Shown: positions 1 through 7,381 of the stretch, piece by piece
How positions within the stretch are numbered: position 1 is the first letter of the stretch
Layout of the letters: every line of letters begins with the position of its first letter
NCBI RefSeq assembly: GCF_042666235.1
Contig: NZ_JBHTFQ010000009.1
Span: 62,001 to 126,000, forward strand
Reading direction: 5' to 3'
DNA length: 64,000 nt
Source of the DNA: Halodurantibacterium daqingensis
GTDB lineage: Bacteria > Pseudomonadota > Alphaproteobacteria > Rhodobacterales > Rhodobacteraceae
Program-made: the position numbers and the translations under genes
Notes under the pieces: model-generated
The model's input: the letters and a program-made list of their open reading frames with translations, nothing else
Told to the model about the DNA's origin: nothing
Databases searched by the model: none

Positions 1-84
1 ATCGGCTGCGTCAGGATGGAAGGAGACGCCATGATCTGCCCCCACATGCCCCTGACGTCACACCGCCAGAAGGTGCGCCGATGA
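1..84 (+). other. Open frame upstream of thpR: gene tail or 17-codon mini-ORF
   Basis: The frame starting at base 1 is open from the window edge to a TGA at 82-84, and that TGA overlaps the ATG of thpR as ATGA. It may be the last 27 codons of a gene cut by the window edge. Alternatively it is a 17-codon ORF starting at the ATG at 31, which has a good ribosome site (GAAGGAG) just upstream. I do not recognise the peptide. Either way the overlap suggests that thpR is translationally coupled to whatever lies upstream. Confidence 0.35.
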
Positions 85-632
85 TCCGCGCCTTCATCGC
101 CCTGCCGGTGCCGCAGGTGCTGGCGAACCGCCTAGCCCTTCTGGCGCAGATGCTTCCGCTGCCAAGGCGTGTGCCCGAAGCGGATCTGCACGTCACGCTC
201 GCTTTTCTGGGCGATCAGACCGAAGCCGTCCTGGAAGAGGTTCATTTCGCGCTCGAGACCTTGCGCGCCCCTTCCCTCGAGCTTGTCCTGCAGGGGGTGG
301 GGGCATTCGGGAAGGCCCGTCCGCACTCGGTTCACGCGGTGGTGCGACCTGATCCGCCGCTGATTGCCTTGCAGCAGAAAGTTCTGACAGCAGCGCGGCG
401 GGCGGGCTGCACCGTTGAGGCGCGCCGCTTCATTCCCCATGTGACGCTGGGGCGGTTCTCCCCGGCAAGCGCCGACCTTCCGAGGTTGGAAAAGGCGCTG
501 GTTCAGTTTTCGACATTTTCCGCCGGCCCCGAGGCTGTTCCGGCCTTCGGCTTGTACGAATCCCGCCTTCTGCCGTCGGGGCCGCATTACACGCAACTCG
601 CGGAGTATCCGTTGACGGAGCCTTGGCGATGA
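81..632 (+). CDS. thpR: RNA 2',3'-cyclic phosphodiesterase (2H family, 2'-5' RNA ligase-like)
   Basis: A 183-residue protein of the 2H phosphoesterase superfamily, which opens 2',3'-cyclic phosphates on RNA ends. The two hallmark catalytic HxTL motifs are present: HVTL at residues 37-40 and HVTL at 120-123, each in one lobe of the expected bilobal fold. The length is normal for bacterial ThpR. The start at 81 is supported by AGAAGG seven bases upstream and overlaps the preceding open frame as ATGA. The frame stays open further upstream, so an earlier start cannot be excluded. The gene is convergent with the LysR gene, 30 bases away. The physiological substrate in bacteria is unclear, and older annotations call the family 2'-5' RNA ligase. 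Confidence 0.9.
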   Translation: MIRAFIALPVPQVLANRLALLAQMLPLPRRVPEADLHVTLAFLGDQTEAVLEEVHFALETLRAPSLELVLQGVGAFGKARPHSVHAVVRPDPPLIALQQKVLTAARRAGCTVEARRFIPHVTLGRFSPASADLPRLEKALVQFSTFSAGPEAVPAFGLYESRLLPSGPHYTQLAEYPLTEPWR

Positions 633-662
633 TCCTGCGGACGGGCTGTGCGCGTCGTCCGG

Positions 663-1556
663 TTATTCGTGCAGTCCGGGTTCGGCGATCCGTGCAGCAT
701 GATCCAGCAGTGCGGCGATCACCGGCGTATGCGGTTCGCGCGCCGGGGTGACCAGGCCCACCAGATGCCGGGCTGACGGATCCTCGATAGGGATTGCCAG
801 CAGGCGGTCCGGGGCCATCACCTCGGTCAGCCGGTCGGGGATCACGCTGGCCCAGTGCCCTGTCAGGACATGGGCGAGCAAGGTAATGACCGAATTCGAC
901 TCGATCATCGCCTGCGGCGCAAGTGCCGCCGCGGCCATGTGGTGATTGAGGATCCTCCGGTTCTGCATGTCGCCGGTCAGAAGGCAGAGCGGCTGCGCGG
1001 CGACCTCGGCCCAGGTTACGGTCTCGCGCGTATCAAGGCCACCGTCGGGCCGGATCAGAAGCCGGTAGCCTTCGTGATAAAGCGGAACCGTCGTCACGCG
1101 GCCCAGCGGTTCGTTGGCAAGGTAGGTGATGCCGGCGTCCAGTTCGAGCCGCTCGAGCGCCGACAGAATCTCGTAGGAACTGCGCGACTGGATGGTCAGG
1201 CGCACGTTCGGATGGTGCAGTGCAAAGCGCCCCGTCAGATCCACCACCATCGACAGCGCGGTCGGAATGACGCCGATCCGCAGATTGCCCGACAGCCCGT
1301 GACGTGCGGCGCGCATTTCCTCTTTCATCGTGCGGGCATCGGCGACGATGCGCAGCGCCCATTCCAGCACGCGCTGCCCCTCGGGCGTCAGGCCCTGAAA
1401 ACGCGATCCGCGCCAGACAAGCTGCACGCCAAGCTGATCCTCCAGCTGGCGGATCGCACCCGACAGCGAGGGTTGCGTCACGCCGCAGCTTTCGGCAGCG
1501 CGTCCGAAGTGGCGCTCGTTCGCCAGCGCAATAAACATCTCCAGTTTGTCGATCAT
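663..1556 (-). CDS. LysR-family transcriptional regulator
   Basis: A 297-residue LysR-type regulator. Residues 1-60 form the winged helix-turn-helix (FGRAAESCGVTQPSLSGAIR lies in the recognition region). The remainder is the periplasmic-binding-protein-like effector domain. The ATG at 1556 is preceded on the minus strand by AGGAG at good spacing, and the protein begins exactly at the canonical LysR N-terminus, so the much longer upstream open frame is not coding. It is divergent from the S49 peptidase gene across 90 bases. LysR proteins often control the divergent neighbour, but the effector and target here are unknown. Alphaproteobacterial homologues of this type sit near formate dehydrogenase genes; none is present here. 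Confidence 0.9.
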   Translation of the reverse strand: MIDKLEMFIALANERHFGRAAESCGVTQPSLSGAIRQLEDQLGVQLVWRGSRFQGLTPEGQRVLEWALRIVADARTMKEEMRAARHGLSGNLRIGVIPTALSMVVDLTGRFALHHPNVRLTIQSRSSYEILSALERLELDAGITYLANEPLGRVTTVPLYHEGYRLLIRPDGGLDTRETVTWAEVAAQPLCLLTGDMQNRRILNHHMAAAALAPQAMIESNSVITLLAHVLTGHWASVIPDRLTEVMAPDRLLAIPIEDPSARHLVGLVTPAREPHTPVIAALLDHAARIAEPGLHE

Positions 1557-1646
1557 GGCGGCTCCTGCTACGGATCGGGCGAAAGCGGGTGCTTGTGACG
1601 CTGCTTCTTGTTGCCGGTTCTTGTTACCGGGCTTCGGGCGCTCTAA

Positions 1647-2459
1647 ATGCGATGCATGAAGCGTTTCATTCCATTTCTCAAGACGCCGCCGCGCGTGGCA
1701 CTGGTGCGGCTTTCCGGGACCATCGCCTCGGGCGGCAGGCCGGGCAGCGCGCTCAATGATGCCGCAGTGGCGCCCCTGATCGAACGGGCGTTCCGGCGCG
1801 GCAAGCCGGATGCCGTCGCGCTGGTGATCAATTCGCCGGGCGGCGCGCCGGTGCAGACTGCGCTGATCGCCGGACGCATCCGCCGCCTTGCCGAGGAACG
1901 CAAGGTCAAGGTGCATGCCTTCGTCGAGGATGTCGCCGCATCGGGGGGCTATTGGCTGGCAACGGCGGCAGATGACATCTGGATCGACGAAAGCTCGATC
2001 GTCGGATCGATTGGCGTCGTCTCGGCCGGGTTCGGCTTTCACGGCCTGATCGAGCGCTTCGGCGTCGAGCGGCGGGTTCATACTGCAGGGCGATCCAAGA
2101 GCTTCATGGACCCGTTCCGCCCCGAGAAGACCGAGGATGTCGCGCGTCTGAAGTCGATGATGGAGCCGATCCATCAGGCTTTCATCGATCAGGTCCGTGC
2201 CCGTCGCGGCGAACGGCTGTCAAAGGACACCGACCTTTTCACAGGCGATATCTGGGTTGGCCGGCAGGCGGTTTCGGTCGGGCTGGCGGACGGTATCGGC
2301 CACCCCCTGCCGAAGCTGAAAGAGCTTTACGGCCCCAAGGTCGAGGTGATGCCCTACGGGATGCGCCGGCCAATCCTGTCGCGCCTCGGGATGCGCGCCG
2401 CCGGCGGGGTCATGGATCTTGCCGAAGACCGGGCCCTCTGGGCGCGTTACGGGCTTTAG
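1647..2459 (+). CDS. S49 family serine peptidase (SppA/SohB-like signal peptide peptidase)
   Basis: A single-domain S49 peptidase of 270 residues, expected to degrade cleaved signal peptides or membrane-associated peptides. Both members of the Ser-Lys dyad are visible: Ser99 in VAASGGYW and Lys151 in AGRSKSFMDPF. The Gly-rich oxyanion segment INSPGG lies at about residues 61-66. There is no strong N-terminal transmembrane helix, unlike E. coli SppA or SohB, so membrane attachment is uncertain. An in-frame ATG nine bases downstream (1656) is an alternative start; neither has a convincing ribosome site. The next gene begins two bases after the stop, so the two are probably co-transcribed. Confidence 0.88.
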   Translation: MRCMKRFIPFLKTPPRVALVRLSGTIASGGRPGSALNDAAVAPLIERAFRRGKPDAVALVINSPGGAPVQTALIAGRIRRLAEERKVKVHAFVEDVAASGGYWLATAADDIWIDESSIVGSIGVVSAGFGFHGLIERFGVERRVHTAGRSKSFMDPFRPEKTEDVARLKSMMEPIHQAFIDQVRARRGERLSKDTDLFTGDIWVGRQAVSVGLADGIGHPLPKLKELYGPKVEVMPYGMRRPILSRLGMRAAGGVMDLAEDRALWARYGL

Positions 2460-2460
2460 G

Positions 2461-2649
2461 ATGATACTCAAGGCCGTCACGCTGTTTCTTGTGGTCATGG
2501 CGCTTCTGGCCATGTTCGGAAAGCTGCGGTTGACGCGCGGATTCGGCCGGACGAAACGGGTTGAAAAATGCCCCAGCTGCCAACGGTACATGCTGGGTGG
2601 TGGAACCTCATGCGATTGCACGCGCCGGGGCGATCGGGGTCAACTTTGA
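2461..2649 (+). CDS. Small membrane protein with a C-terminal zinc-ribbon-like Cys cluster
   Basis: A 62-residue protein that starts two bases after the S49 peptidase stop. Residues 1-20 form a hydrophobic transmembrane or signal-anchor segment, followed by a basic stretch. The C-terminal part has CPSCQRY and then CDC, arranged like half of a zinc ribbon. A longer reading frame runs back into the peptidase gene, but the ATG at 2461 gives a sensible N-terminus. I know of no assigned function. Close coupling to a membrane-proximal peptidase suggests a role at the cytoplasmic membrane, which is inference only. Confidence 0.65.
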   Translation: MILKAVTLFLVVMALLAMFGKLRLTRGFGRTKRVEKCPSCQRYMLGGGTSCDCTRRGDRGQL

Positions 2650-2670
2650 AAATTCGGGCGCGACGGGGGC

Positions 2671-3621
2671 TTGAACGTGCTTTTTGATCTTTTGCTGGTG
2701 GCGGCGGGGCTTGTTCTGCTTGTCTTTGCCGGAGACGCGCTGGTGCGCGGCGCGGTGAACCTTTCGATCCGGCTTGGGATCCCGGCGCTGGTGGTGGGGC
2801 TTACTGTGGTGGCCTTCGGCACTTCGGCGCCCGAGCTTCTGGTTTCGGTCAAGGCGGTGCTGAGCGATGCGCCGGGCATCGCCCTTGGCAATGTCGTGGG
2901 CTCCAACACCGCCAATATCCTGCTTGTGCTCGGGGTTCCGGCGCTGTTTGCCACGATCACCACGCGCGGCACGGATACCCGGCGCAGTTATGTGATGATG
3001 ATCGGCGCATCGCTTCTGTTCATCGGGCTCAGCTGGGCGGGTCCGATCCGGACACCGCATGCGCTTGTGTTGCTGGCGGCGCTGGCCTTCATGCTGTTCG
3101 ACGCCTATCGCGGCGCCCGTGCGAGCGCGCCGGGATCGGACCCGCTGGACGAACTGGAAGGCGTCGAGATGGGGATGCGGTGGCGCAGGATCCTTCTGTA
3201 TCTTGCCGCCGGGCTTGTGGGGTTGCCGCTGGGCGCGGACCTGCTGGTGCGTGGATCGGTGAGCATCGCGCGCGATCTCGGGATCAGCGAGACGATCATC
3301 GGCCTGACGCTTGTGGCGGTCGGAACCTCGCTGCCCGAACTTGCGACGACAGTTGCCGCCGCACTGCGCCGCGAGGCGGATGTGGCTCTGGGCAATGTGA
3401 TCGGTTCGAACATGTTCAACCTGCTGGCCATCATCGGCATCGCCGGGCTGGTTGGGCCGTTGCCCGTGGATCCGTCTTTCCTGACGCTGGATCTCTGGAT
3501 CATGCTGGGGGCGTCGTTGCTTCTCGCGCCATTCGTGTTCAGGGGCTGGCCGATCAACCGGGCCTGGGGGGCGGGCTTGACCGCGCTTTATGTGGGCTAT
3601 CTGGCCCTGTTGCTGATCTGA
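2671..3621 (+). CDS. Calcium/sodium antiporter (CaCA family, YrbG-like)
   Basis: A 316-residue integral membrane protein with two homologous halves, each carrying the alpha-repeat signature of the Ca2+:cation antiporter family. GTSAPE lies at about residues 50-55 with GNVVGSN downstream, and GTSLPE at 218-223 with GNVIGSN downstream. The conserved acidic residues of both repeats are intact, so the exchanger should be functional. A loop rich in acidic residues (about 155-168) separates the halves. The start is a TTG at 2671 behind GGGGG; a GTG at 2677 is possible. The SDR gene follows 11 bases later with its own strong ribosome site. Confidence 0.88.
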   Translation: MNVLFDLLLVAAGLVLLVFAGDALVRGAVNLSIRLGIPALVVGLTVVAFGTSAPELLVSVKAVLSDAPGIALGNVVGSNTANILLVLGVPALFATITTRGTDTRRSYVMMIGASLLFIGLSWAGPIRTPHALVLLAALAFMLFDAYRGARASAPGSDPLDELEGVEMGMRWRRILLYLAAGLVGLPLGADLLVRGSVSIARDLGISETIIGLTLVAVGTSLPELATTVAAALRREADVALGNVIGSNMFNLLAIIGIAGLVGPLPVDPSFLTLDLWIMLGASLLLAPFVFRGWPINRAWGAGLTALYVGYLALLLI

Positions 3622-3632
3622 AGGAGAGGAAC

Positions 3633-4415
3633 GTGGCTCAGGCACTTGTCACGGGTGCGGCGCGGCGTCTGGGCCGTGCCATGGCGCTGTATCTTGCACG
3701 GCGCGGCCATGACGTGGCTGTGCATTACGCCGGTTCGCAGGAGGATGCGGACACCCTTGTGGAGCAAATCCGGGGACTGGGCCGTGCCGCCGTGGCGCTT
3801 CAGGCCGATCTTTTGGACGAAACGCAAAGCCAGGCACTTGTGCCCCGCGCCGTCGCGGCGCTCGGCGGGCCGCTGACGGTTCTGGTGAACAACGCCTCGA
3901 TCTTCGAATACGACAATCTTGAAACGGCCACCCGCCTGAGCTGGGACCGCCATATCGAATCAAACCTGCGCGCGCCCTTCGTCCTGACCCAGGCCTTTGC
4001 GCGTCAGGTGCCGGACCCGGTGATGGATGAGCGGGGCGAACCCGTCGCGCAGGGATTGATCGTCAACATGCTGGACCAGCGCATGCGCAAGCTGACACCC
4101 GAATTCAGCAGCTATACCATTGCCAAGATGGGGCTGTGGGTGCTGACACGCACGGCCGCACAGGGCCTGGCGCCGCGGGTTCGTGTCAATGGCATCGGAC
4201 CGGGACCCACCTTGCAGGGCGCGCGTCAGGGCGCAGGACATTTTGCCGCGCAACGCGCCGCAACGATCCTGCAGCGCGGTTCCAACCCCGAGGACATCAC
4301 CGCGGCGCTTGGCTATCTGCTGGATGCGCCGGGCGTCACGGGCCAGCTTCTTTGCGTTGACGGGGGCCAGCATCTGTCCTGGCAGACGCCGGATGTGCTG
4401 GGCGTCGAGCCATAG
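3633..4415 (+). CDS. SDR-family oxidoreductase, FolM/pteridine-reductase-like
   Basis: A short-chain dehydrogenase of 260 residues. Visible elements are the nucleotide-binding TGAARRLG at residues 7-14, NNAS at 86-89, and the catalytic YTIAK at 161-165. The TGxxRRLG start and the NNASIFEYD segment resemble dihydromonapterin/pteridine reductases (FolM, PTR1) more than fatty-acid SDRs, so an NADPH-dependent pterin or related substrate is plausible but unproven. The GTG start at 3633 has an excellent AAGGAGAGG three bases upstream; the much longer open frame reading back into the antiporter is a shadow. A structured 329-base gap separates it from uvrC. Confidence 0.8.
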   Translation: MAQALVTGAARRLGRAMALYLARRGHDVAVHYAGSQEDADTLVEQIRGLGRAAVALQADLLDETQSQALVPRAVAALGGPLTVLVNNASIFEYDNLETATRLSWDRHIESNLRAPFVLTQAFARQVPDPVMDERGEPVAQGLIVNMLDQRMRKLTPEFSSYTIAKMGLWVLTRTAAQGLAPRVRVNGIGPGPTLQGARQGAGHFAAQRAATILQRGSNPEDITAALGYLLDAPGVTGQLLCVDGGQHLSWQTPDVLGVEP

Positions 4416-4569
4416 CGACCGCCCGAAGTATATGCCGCCCCTGCCGTTCGAGTTGTTGATCCCACTTGACTTGTCCACCGGGACCTTCGCTGCCTGTGGG
4501 CCGTCATGATTCTGTCAAGAATTACAGGTCTCTGGTGCCTCTGGAAAAACTTTGAAAGTAAAAACAACG

Positions 4570-4609
4570 GGTTGCATTGTCGCCTAAAAAACAGGCAATG
4601 CGATGAACC
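4570..4609 (+). other. Extended imperfect hairpin (possible structured RNA)
   Basis: GGTT (4570-4573) pairs with AACC (4606-4609), GCATT (4574-4578) with AATGC (4597-4601), and GCCT (4582-4585) with AGGC (4593-4596). The loop is A-rich, with small bulges GTC and GATG. There is no T-run afterwards, so it is not a simple terminator. It may be part of a 5' leader or a small RNA. Confidence 0.4.
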
Positions 4610-4611
4610 GG

Positions 4612-4652
4612 CCCTGATTCAAGGAAAAATCGGGGAAAGCGGCAAGTTCCCC
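4612..4652 (+). other. Two mutually exclusive hairpins upstream of uvrC
   Basis: CCCTGATT (4612-4619) can pair with AATCGGGG (4628-4635), using one G-T wobble. The same GGGG followed by AA (4632-4637) can instead pair with TTCCCC (4647-4652). The helices compete for the GGGG run, as in attenuators or riboswitch-like switches. No ligand-binding family is recognised. Confidence 0.35.
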
Positions 4653-4658
4653 CCACAG

Positions 4659-4667
4659 TTATCCACA
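4659..4667 (+). promoter_or_regulatory. Perfect DnaA box (TTATCCACA)
   Basis: The nine bases match the consensus high-affinity DnaA binding site exactly. Only one perfect copy was seen. It lies 77 bases before the uvrC start, next to A/T-rich DNA and three GANTC sites. It could link uvrC expression to DnaA, or be a chance occurrence. Confidence 0.55.
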
Positions 4668-4744
4668 GAAACCGTGGACATGTTTTTGCTTGCCTGCCGG
4701 GTGAGAAGGTTGCAGCCAGCGCCCGGAATCACGAAGGTGTCGCC

Positions 4745-6607
4745 ATGACCAAGGAAACCCCGGCTCCGCTTGTCGGCCACGCGCTGATCCAGTCCTATCT
4801 GAGGACGCTGGATGCCAGCCCGGGTGTCTATCGGATGCTCGATGCCGAGGCGCGTGTGCTTTATGTCGGCAAGGCGCGCAATCTCAAGGCGCGGGTGTCC
4901 AACTATGCCCGCCCCTCGGGGCATTCGGGCCGGATCGCGCGGATGATCTCGGAAACCGCGCAGATGATGTTCCTGACCACGCGGACGGAAACCGAGGCGC
5001 TGCTGCTGGAACAGAACCTCATCAAGCAGCTCAAACCGCGGTACAACGTGCTGCTGCGCGATGACAAGAGCTTCCCGAACATCCTTGTCTCCAGGGCGCA
5101 TCGCTTTCCTCAGATCAAGAAGCACCGGGGAAAACGCACCGAGAAGGGCAGCTACTTCGGGCCCTTCGCCAGCGCAGGTGCGGTCAACCGCACGCTCAAC
5201 CAGTTGCAGCGCGTGTTTTTGCTGCGCAACTGCACGGATTCCACCTTCGAGAGCCGGACGCGGCCCTGCCTTCTCTATCAGATCAAGCGCTGCTCGGCCC
5301 CCTGCGTGGGCTATATCAGCCACGAGGACTACGCGGCACTGGTCGCTGATGCCGAACGTTTCCTGCAGGGGCGCAGCACGAGCATCCAGGCCAACCTCGC
5401 GCGCGAGATGGCCGAGGCCTCGGAGGCGATGGAGTTTGAACGGGCGGCCGCGCTGCGAGATCGCATCAAGGCACTGACGGCCGTTCAGCAGGTGCAGGGG
5501 ATCAACCCGCGCGGCGTGACCGAGGCGGATGTGGTCGCCCTGCATCTGGAGGGCGGACAGGCCTGTGTGCAGGTGTTCTTCATCCGCGCCAACCAGAGCT
5601 GGGGCAACCGCGACTATTACCCGCGCACGGGCGCCGGGGCCGATGAAGGCGAGATCCTCGAAGCCTTCCTGACCCAATTCTACGACGACAAGCCGCCGCC
5701 ACGGCTGATCCTGCTGTCGCATCCCGTCCAGAACGAGGATCTGGTGGCCCAGGTTCTGACCGACCGCGCCGGGCGCAAGGTGGAACTTGCACTGCCGCAG
5801 CGCGGCGAGAAGGCTGAACTGGTGGAAAACGCCGCGCGCAATGCCCGCGAAAGCCTTGCCCGCAAACTTGCCGAAACCGCGAGTCAGAGCCGGCTTCTGG
5901 ACGGCCTTGCCGAGGCCCTTGACCTGCCCTCTCCGCCGCGCCGGATCGAGGTTTACGACAACAGCCATATCCAGGGCACGAATGCCGTCGGCGGCATGAT
6001 CGTCGCGGGGCCGGAAGGGTTCCTCAAAAGCCAGTACCGCAAGTTCAACATCCGCGGCGACAGCCTGACCCCGGGCGACGACTTCGGCATGATGAAAGAG
6101 GTGCTCACGCGTCGGTTCGAACGGCTGCTGCGCGAGGATCCGGACCGCGAAAGCGAAACCTGGCCTGACCTGCTGCTGATCGACGGCGGCGCGGGCCAGA
6201 TATCGGCGGTGGCCGGCATCATGGCCGATCTGGGGGTCGATGACATCCCTGTGGTCGGTGTGGCCAAGGGCATTGATCGGGATGCCGGCAAGGAAGAGTT
6301 CCACCGCCCCGGTCAGCGTCCCTTCGCATTGCGGCACAACGATCCGGTGCTTTACTTCGTGCAGCGTCTGCGTGACGAGGCGCACCGTTTCGCGATCGGC
6401 ACCCACCGCGCCAAGCGCGCCAAGTCTGTCGGCGCCACCCCCCTGGACGAGATTCCCGGCGTCGGCAGCACCCGCAAGCGCGCGCTGCTGCTGCATTTCG
6501 GCAGCGCCAAGGCAGTGTCGCGTGCCGGTCTGCAGGATCTCAAGGCGGTCGAGGGGATTTCGGAGACGATGGCTCAGACCATCTATGATTTCTTCCACCC
6601 GCAATAA
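4745..6607 (+). CDS. uvrC: Excinuclease ABC subunit C
   Basis: A 620-residue UvrC, which makes both incisions in nucleotide-excision repair after UvrAB loading. Domains in order: GIY-YIG nuclease (about residues 24-105, with SPGVYRM and VLYVGKARNLKARVSNY); a Cys-bearing linker; the UVR motif that binds UvrB (about 215-250, EAMEFERAAALRDRIKAL); the RNase H-like endonuclease domain (IEVYDNSHIQGTNAVGG); and two helix-hairpin-helix motifs at the C-terminus (IPGVGSTRKRALL, VEGISETMAQTI). Length and order are normal. The ATG at 4745 is the only reasonable start. The gene is likely monocistronic, since the next genes run on the opposite strand. Confidence 0.97.
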   Translation: MTKETPAPLVGHALIQSYLRTLDASPGVYRMLDAEARVLYVGKARNLKARVSNYARPSGHSGRIARMISETAQMMFLTTRTETEALLLEQNLIKQLKPRYNVLLRDDKSFPNILVSRAHRFPQIKKHRGKRTEKGSYFGPFASAGAVNRTLNQLQRVFLLRNCTDSTFESRTRPCLLYQIKRCSAPCVGYISHEDYAALVADAERFLQGRSTSIQANLAREMAEASEAMEFERAAALRDRIKALTAVQQVQGINPRGVTEADVVALHLEGGQACVQVFFIRANQSWGNRDYYPRTGAGADEGEILEAFLTQFYDDKPPPRLILLSHPVQNEDLVAQVLTDRAGRKVELALPQRGEKAELVENAARNARESLARKLAETASQSRLLDGLAEALDLPSPPRRIEVYDNSHIQGTNAVGGMIVAGPEGFLKSQYRKFNIRGDSLTPGDDFGMMKEVLTRRFERLLREDPDRESETWPDLLLIDGGAGQISAVAGIMADLGVDDIPVVGVAKGIDRDAGKEEFHRPGQRPFALRHNDPVLYFVQRLRDEAHRFAIGTHRAKRAKSVGATPLDEIPGVGSTRKRALLLHFGSAKAVSRAGLQDLKAVEGISETMAQTIYDFFHPQ

Positions 6608-6618
6608 GCTGGCCGGGC

Positions 6619-7260
6619 TCAGCGCCCGGTCAGATGCGCGCCCAGGGCGATTTCATGCGGCTGCCATTCGTCATCGTGACGGATCGTTGTCACCACGCCC
6701 GGCATTCCCGACAACTGCTCAGACAGTGCGACCGGGAACCACGTTGTCTTGATCCGCTCGAACCCCGGCAGGGCGGACAGGACGCGGCTGGTTGCGCGGG
6801 TGCAGAAGGATTCCGGCAAAGCGCCCTCGGCTTCGGCAAGGCGCATGGCCTTGCGTGCGACCTCGGGCGGCACGCTGATCTTCTGGATCACCACGTGATG
6901 GGTGGGGCGGGCGTGATGATCCTCGAACAGCTCGACCAGCGCCGGTGTCATGCCGTAATGCATGTCGTTGCGCTGCGGGGTGGCATCATTGTACCAGCTG
7001 CCGGCCGGATCGAACAGGGCGCGGTGATCGGCATTGATCAGCAGCGCCGTGTGCCCGCCGCGACCGGTGGCGTTGTTCACGACCGTGTAAATGGTCAGCG
7101 CCGGCGCCCCGCCGTCGCGATAAAGCGCCTGGTCGATGGCAGCCTGAGGCGCCTGCTTGGCGTCATTGACGCCGGCACAGGCAGCAATCAGCGGCAGAAG
7201 CAGGGCCAGCAGAAGACGGCGCACCAAGCCGTGCGGCGATGACACGTCAGGCGTTGGCAA
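6619..7260 (-). CDS. Putative lipoprotein with permuted papain-like (NlpC/P60- or YiiX-type) features
   Basis: A 213-residue predicted lipoprotein. A basic N-terminus is followed by a hydrophobic run ending in the lipobox LIAAC (Cys28). A His in GRGGHTALLI and a later Cys in ESFCTRATSRVL are ordered His-before-Cys, as in circularly permuted NlpC/P60 or LRAT-like hydrolases. That resemblance is my inference and the substrate is unknown. Its start overlaps the end of the upstream COX subunit IV gene by 14 bases, so the two are probably co-transcribed and coupled. It would sit in the periplasm anchored to a membrane. It converges on uvrC with only 11 bases between the stops. Confidence 0.65.
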   Translation of the reverse strand: MPTPDVSSPHGLVRRLLLALLLPLIAACAGVNDAKQAPQAAIDQALYRDGGAPALTIYTVVNNATGRGGHTALLINADHRALFDPAGSWYNDATPQRNDMHYGMTPALVELFEDHHARPTHHVVIQKISVPPEVARKAMRLAEAEGALPESFCTRATSRVLSALPGFERIKTTWFPVALSEQLSGMPGVVTTIRHDDEWQPHEIALGAHLTGR

Positions 7261-7381
7261 GCGCGAGGAAGATCAGCACGCCGATCACGATGATCACGCC
7301 CCACTTCGTGAAGCGGATAAAGCCGTGGAAGGTCTTTTCCTGTTCCTGAATGTCCATTTCGCCGTGCTTGTGTTCGGCCAT
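7247..7381 (-). CDS. aa3-type cytochrome c oxidase subunit IV
   Basis: A 44-residue single-helix protein typical of the tiny bacterial aa3 oxidase subunit IV of Rhodobacter and Paracoccus. It has a charged N-terminus (MAEHKHGEMDIQEQEKTF), a short amphipathic stretch, then one transmembrane helix (about residues 25-42). In the family it associates with the CoxI/II/III core in the cytoplasmic membrane. The start at 7381 has AAGGAGAG seven bases upstream. The other oxidase genes are not in this window. The lipoprotein gene downstream overlaps it by 14 bases. Confidence 0.88.
   Translation of the reverse strand: MAEHKHGEMDIQEQEKTFHGFIRFTKWGVIIVIGVLIFLALANA

Larger units (their letters stand above)
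4416..4744. other. Structured, relatively A/T-rich intergenic region before uvrC
   Basis: This 329-base gap has no credible gene. Its middle part (about 4500-4670) is clearly poorer in G/C than the surroundings. It contains an extended hairpin (4570-4609), two overlapping hairpins that share a GGGG run (4612-4635 and 4632-4652), a perfect TTATCCACA DnaA box (4659-4667), and three GANTC sites (4508, 4616, 4726). No convincing sigma-70 promoter stands out. It may hold the uvrC promoter, a small RNA, or a DnaA-responsive control region. Confidence 0.6.

Noticed and set aside
663..2174. 503-codon reading frame containing the LysR gene
   Set aside because: The first about 206 codons are antisense to the S49 peptidase and lack family similarity; the LysR N-terminus starts exactly at the ATG at 1556 with a ribosome site.
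4512..4527. CTGT-N8-ACAG resembling an E. coli-type LexA (SOS) box upstream of uvrC
   Set aside because: Alphaproteobacterial LexA normally recognises a GAAC-N7-GAAC/GTTC-type direct repeat, and the site is over 200 bases before the uvrC start, so it is most likely chance.
4619..6604. 661-codon frame antisense to uvrC
   Set aside because: It is a shadow of uvrC codon usage with no recognisable domain.
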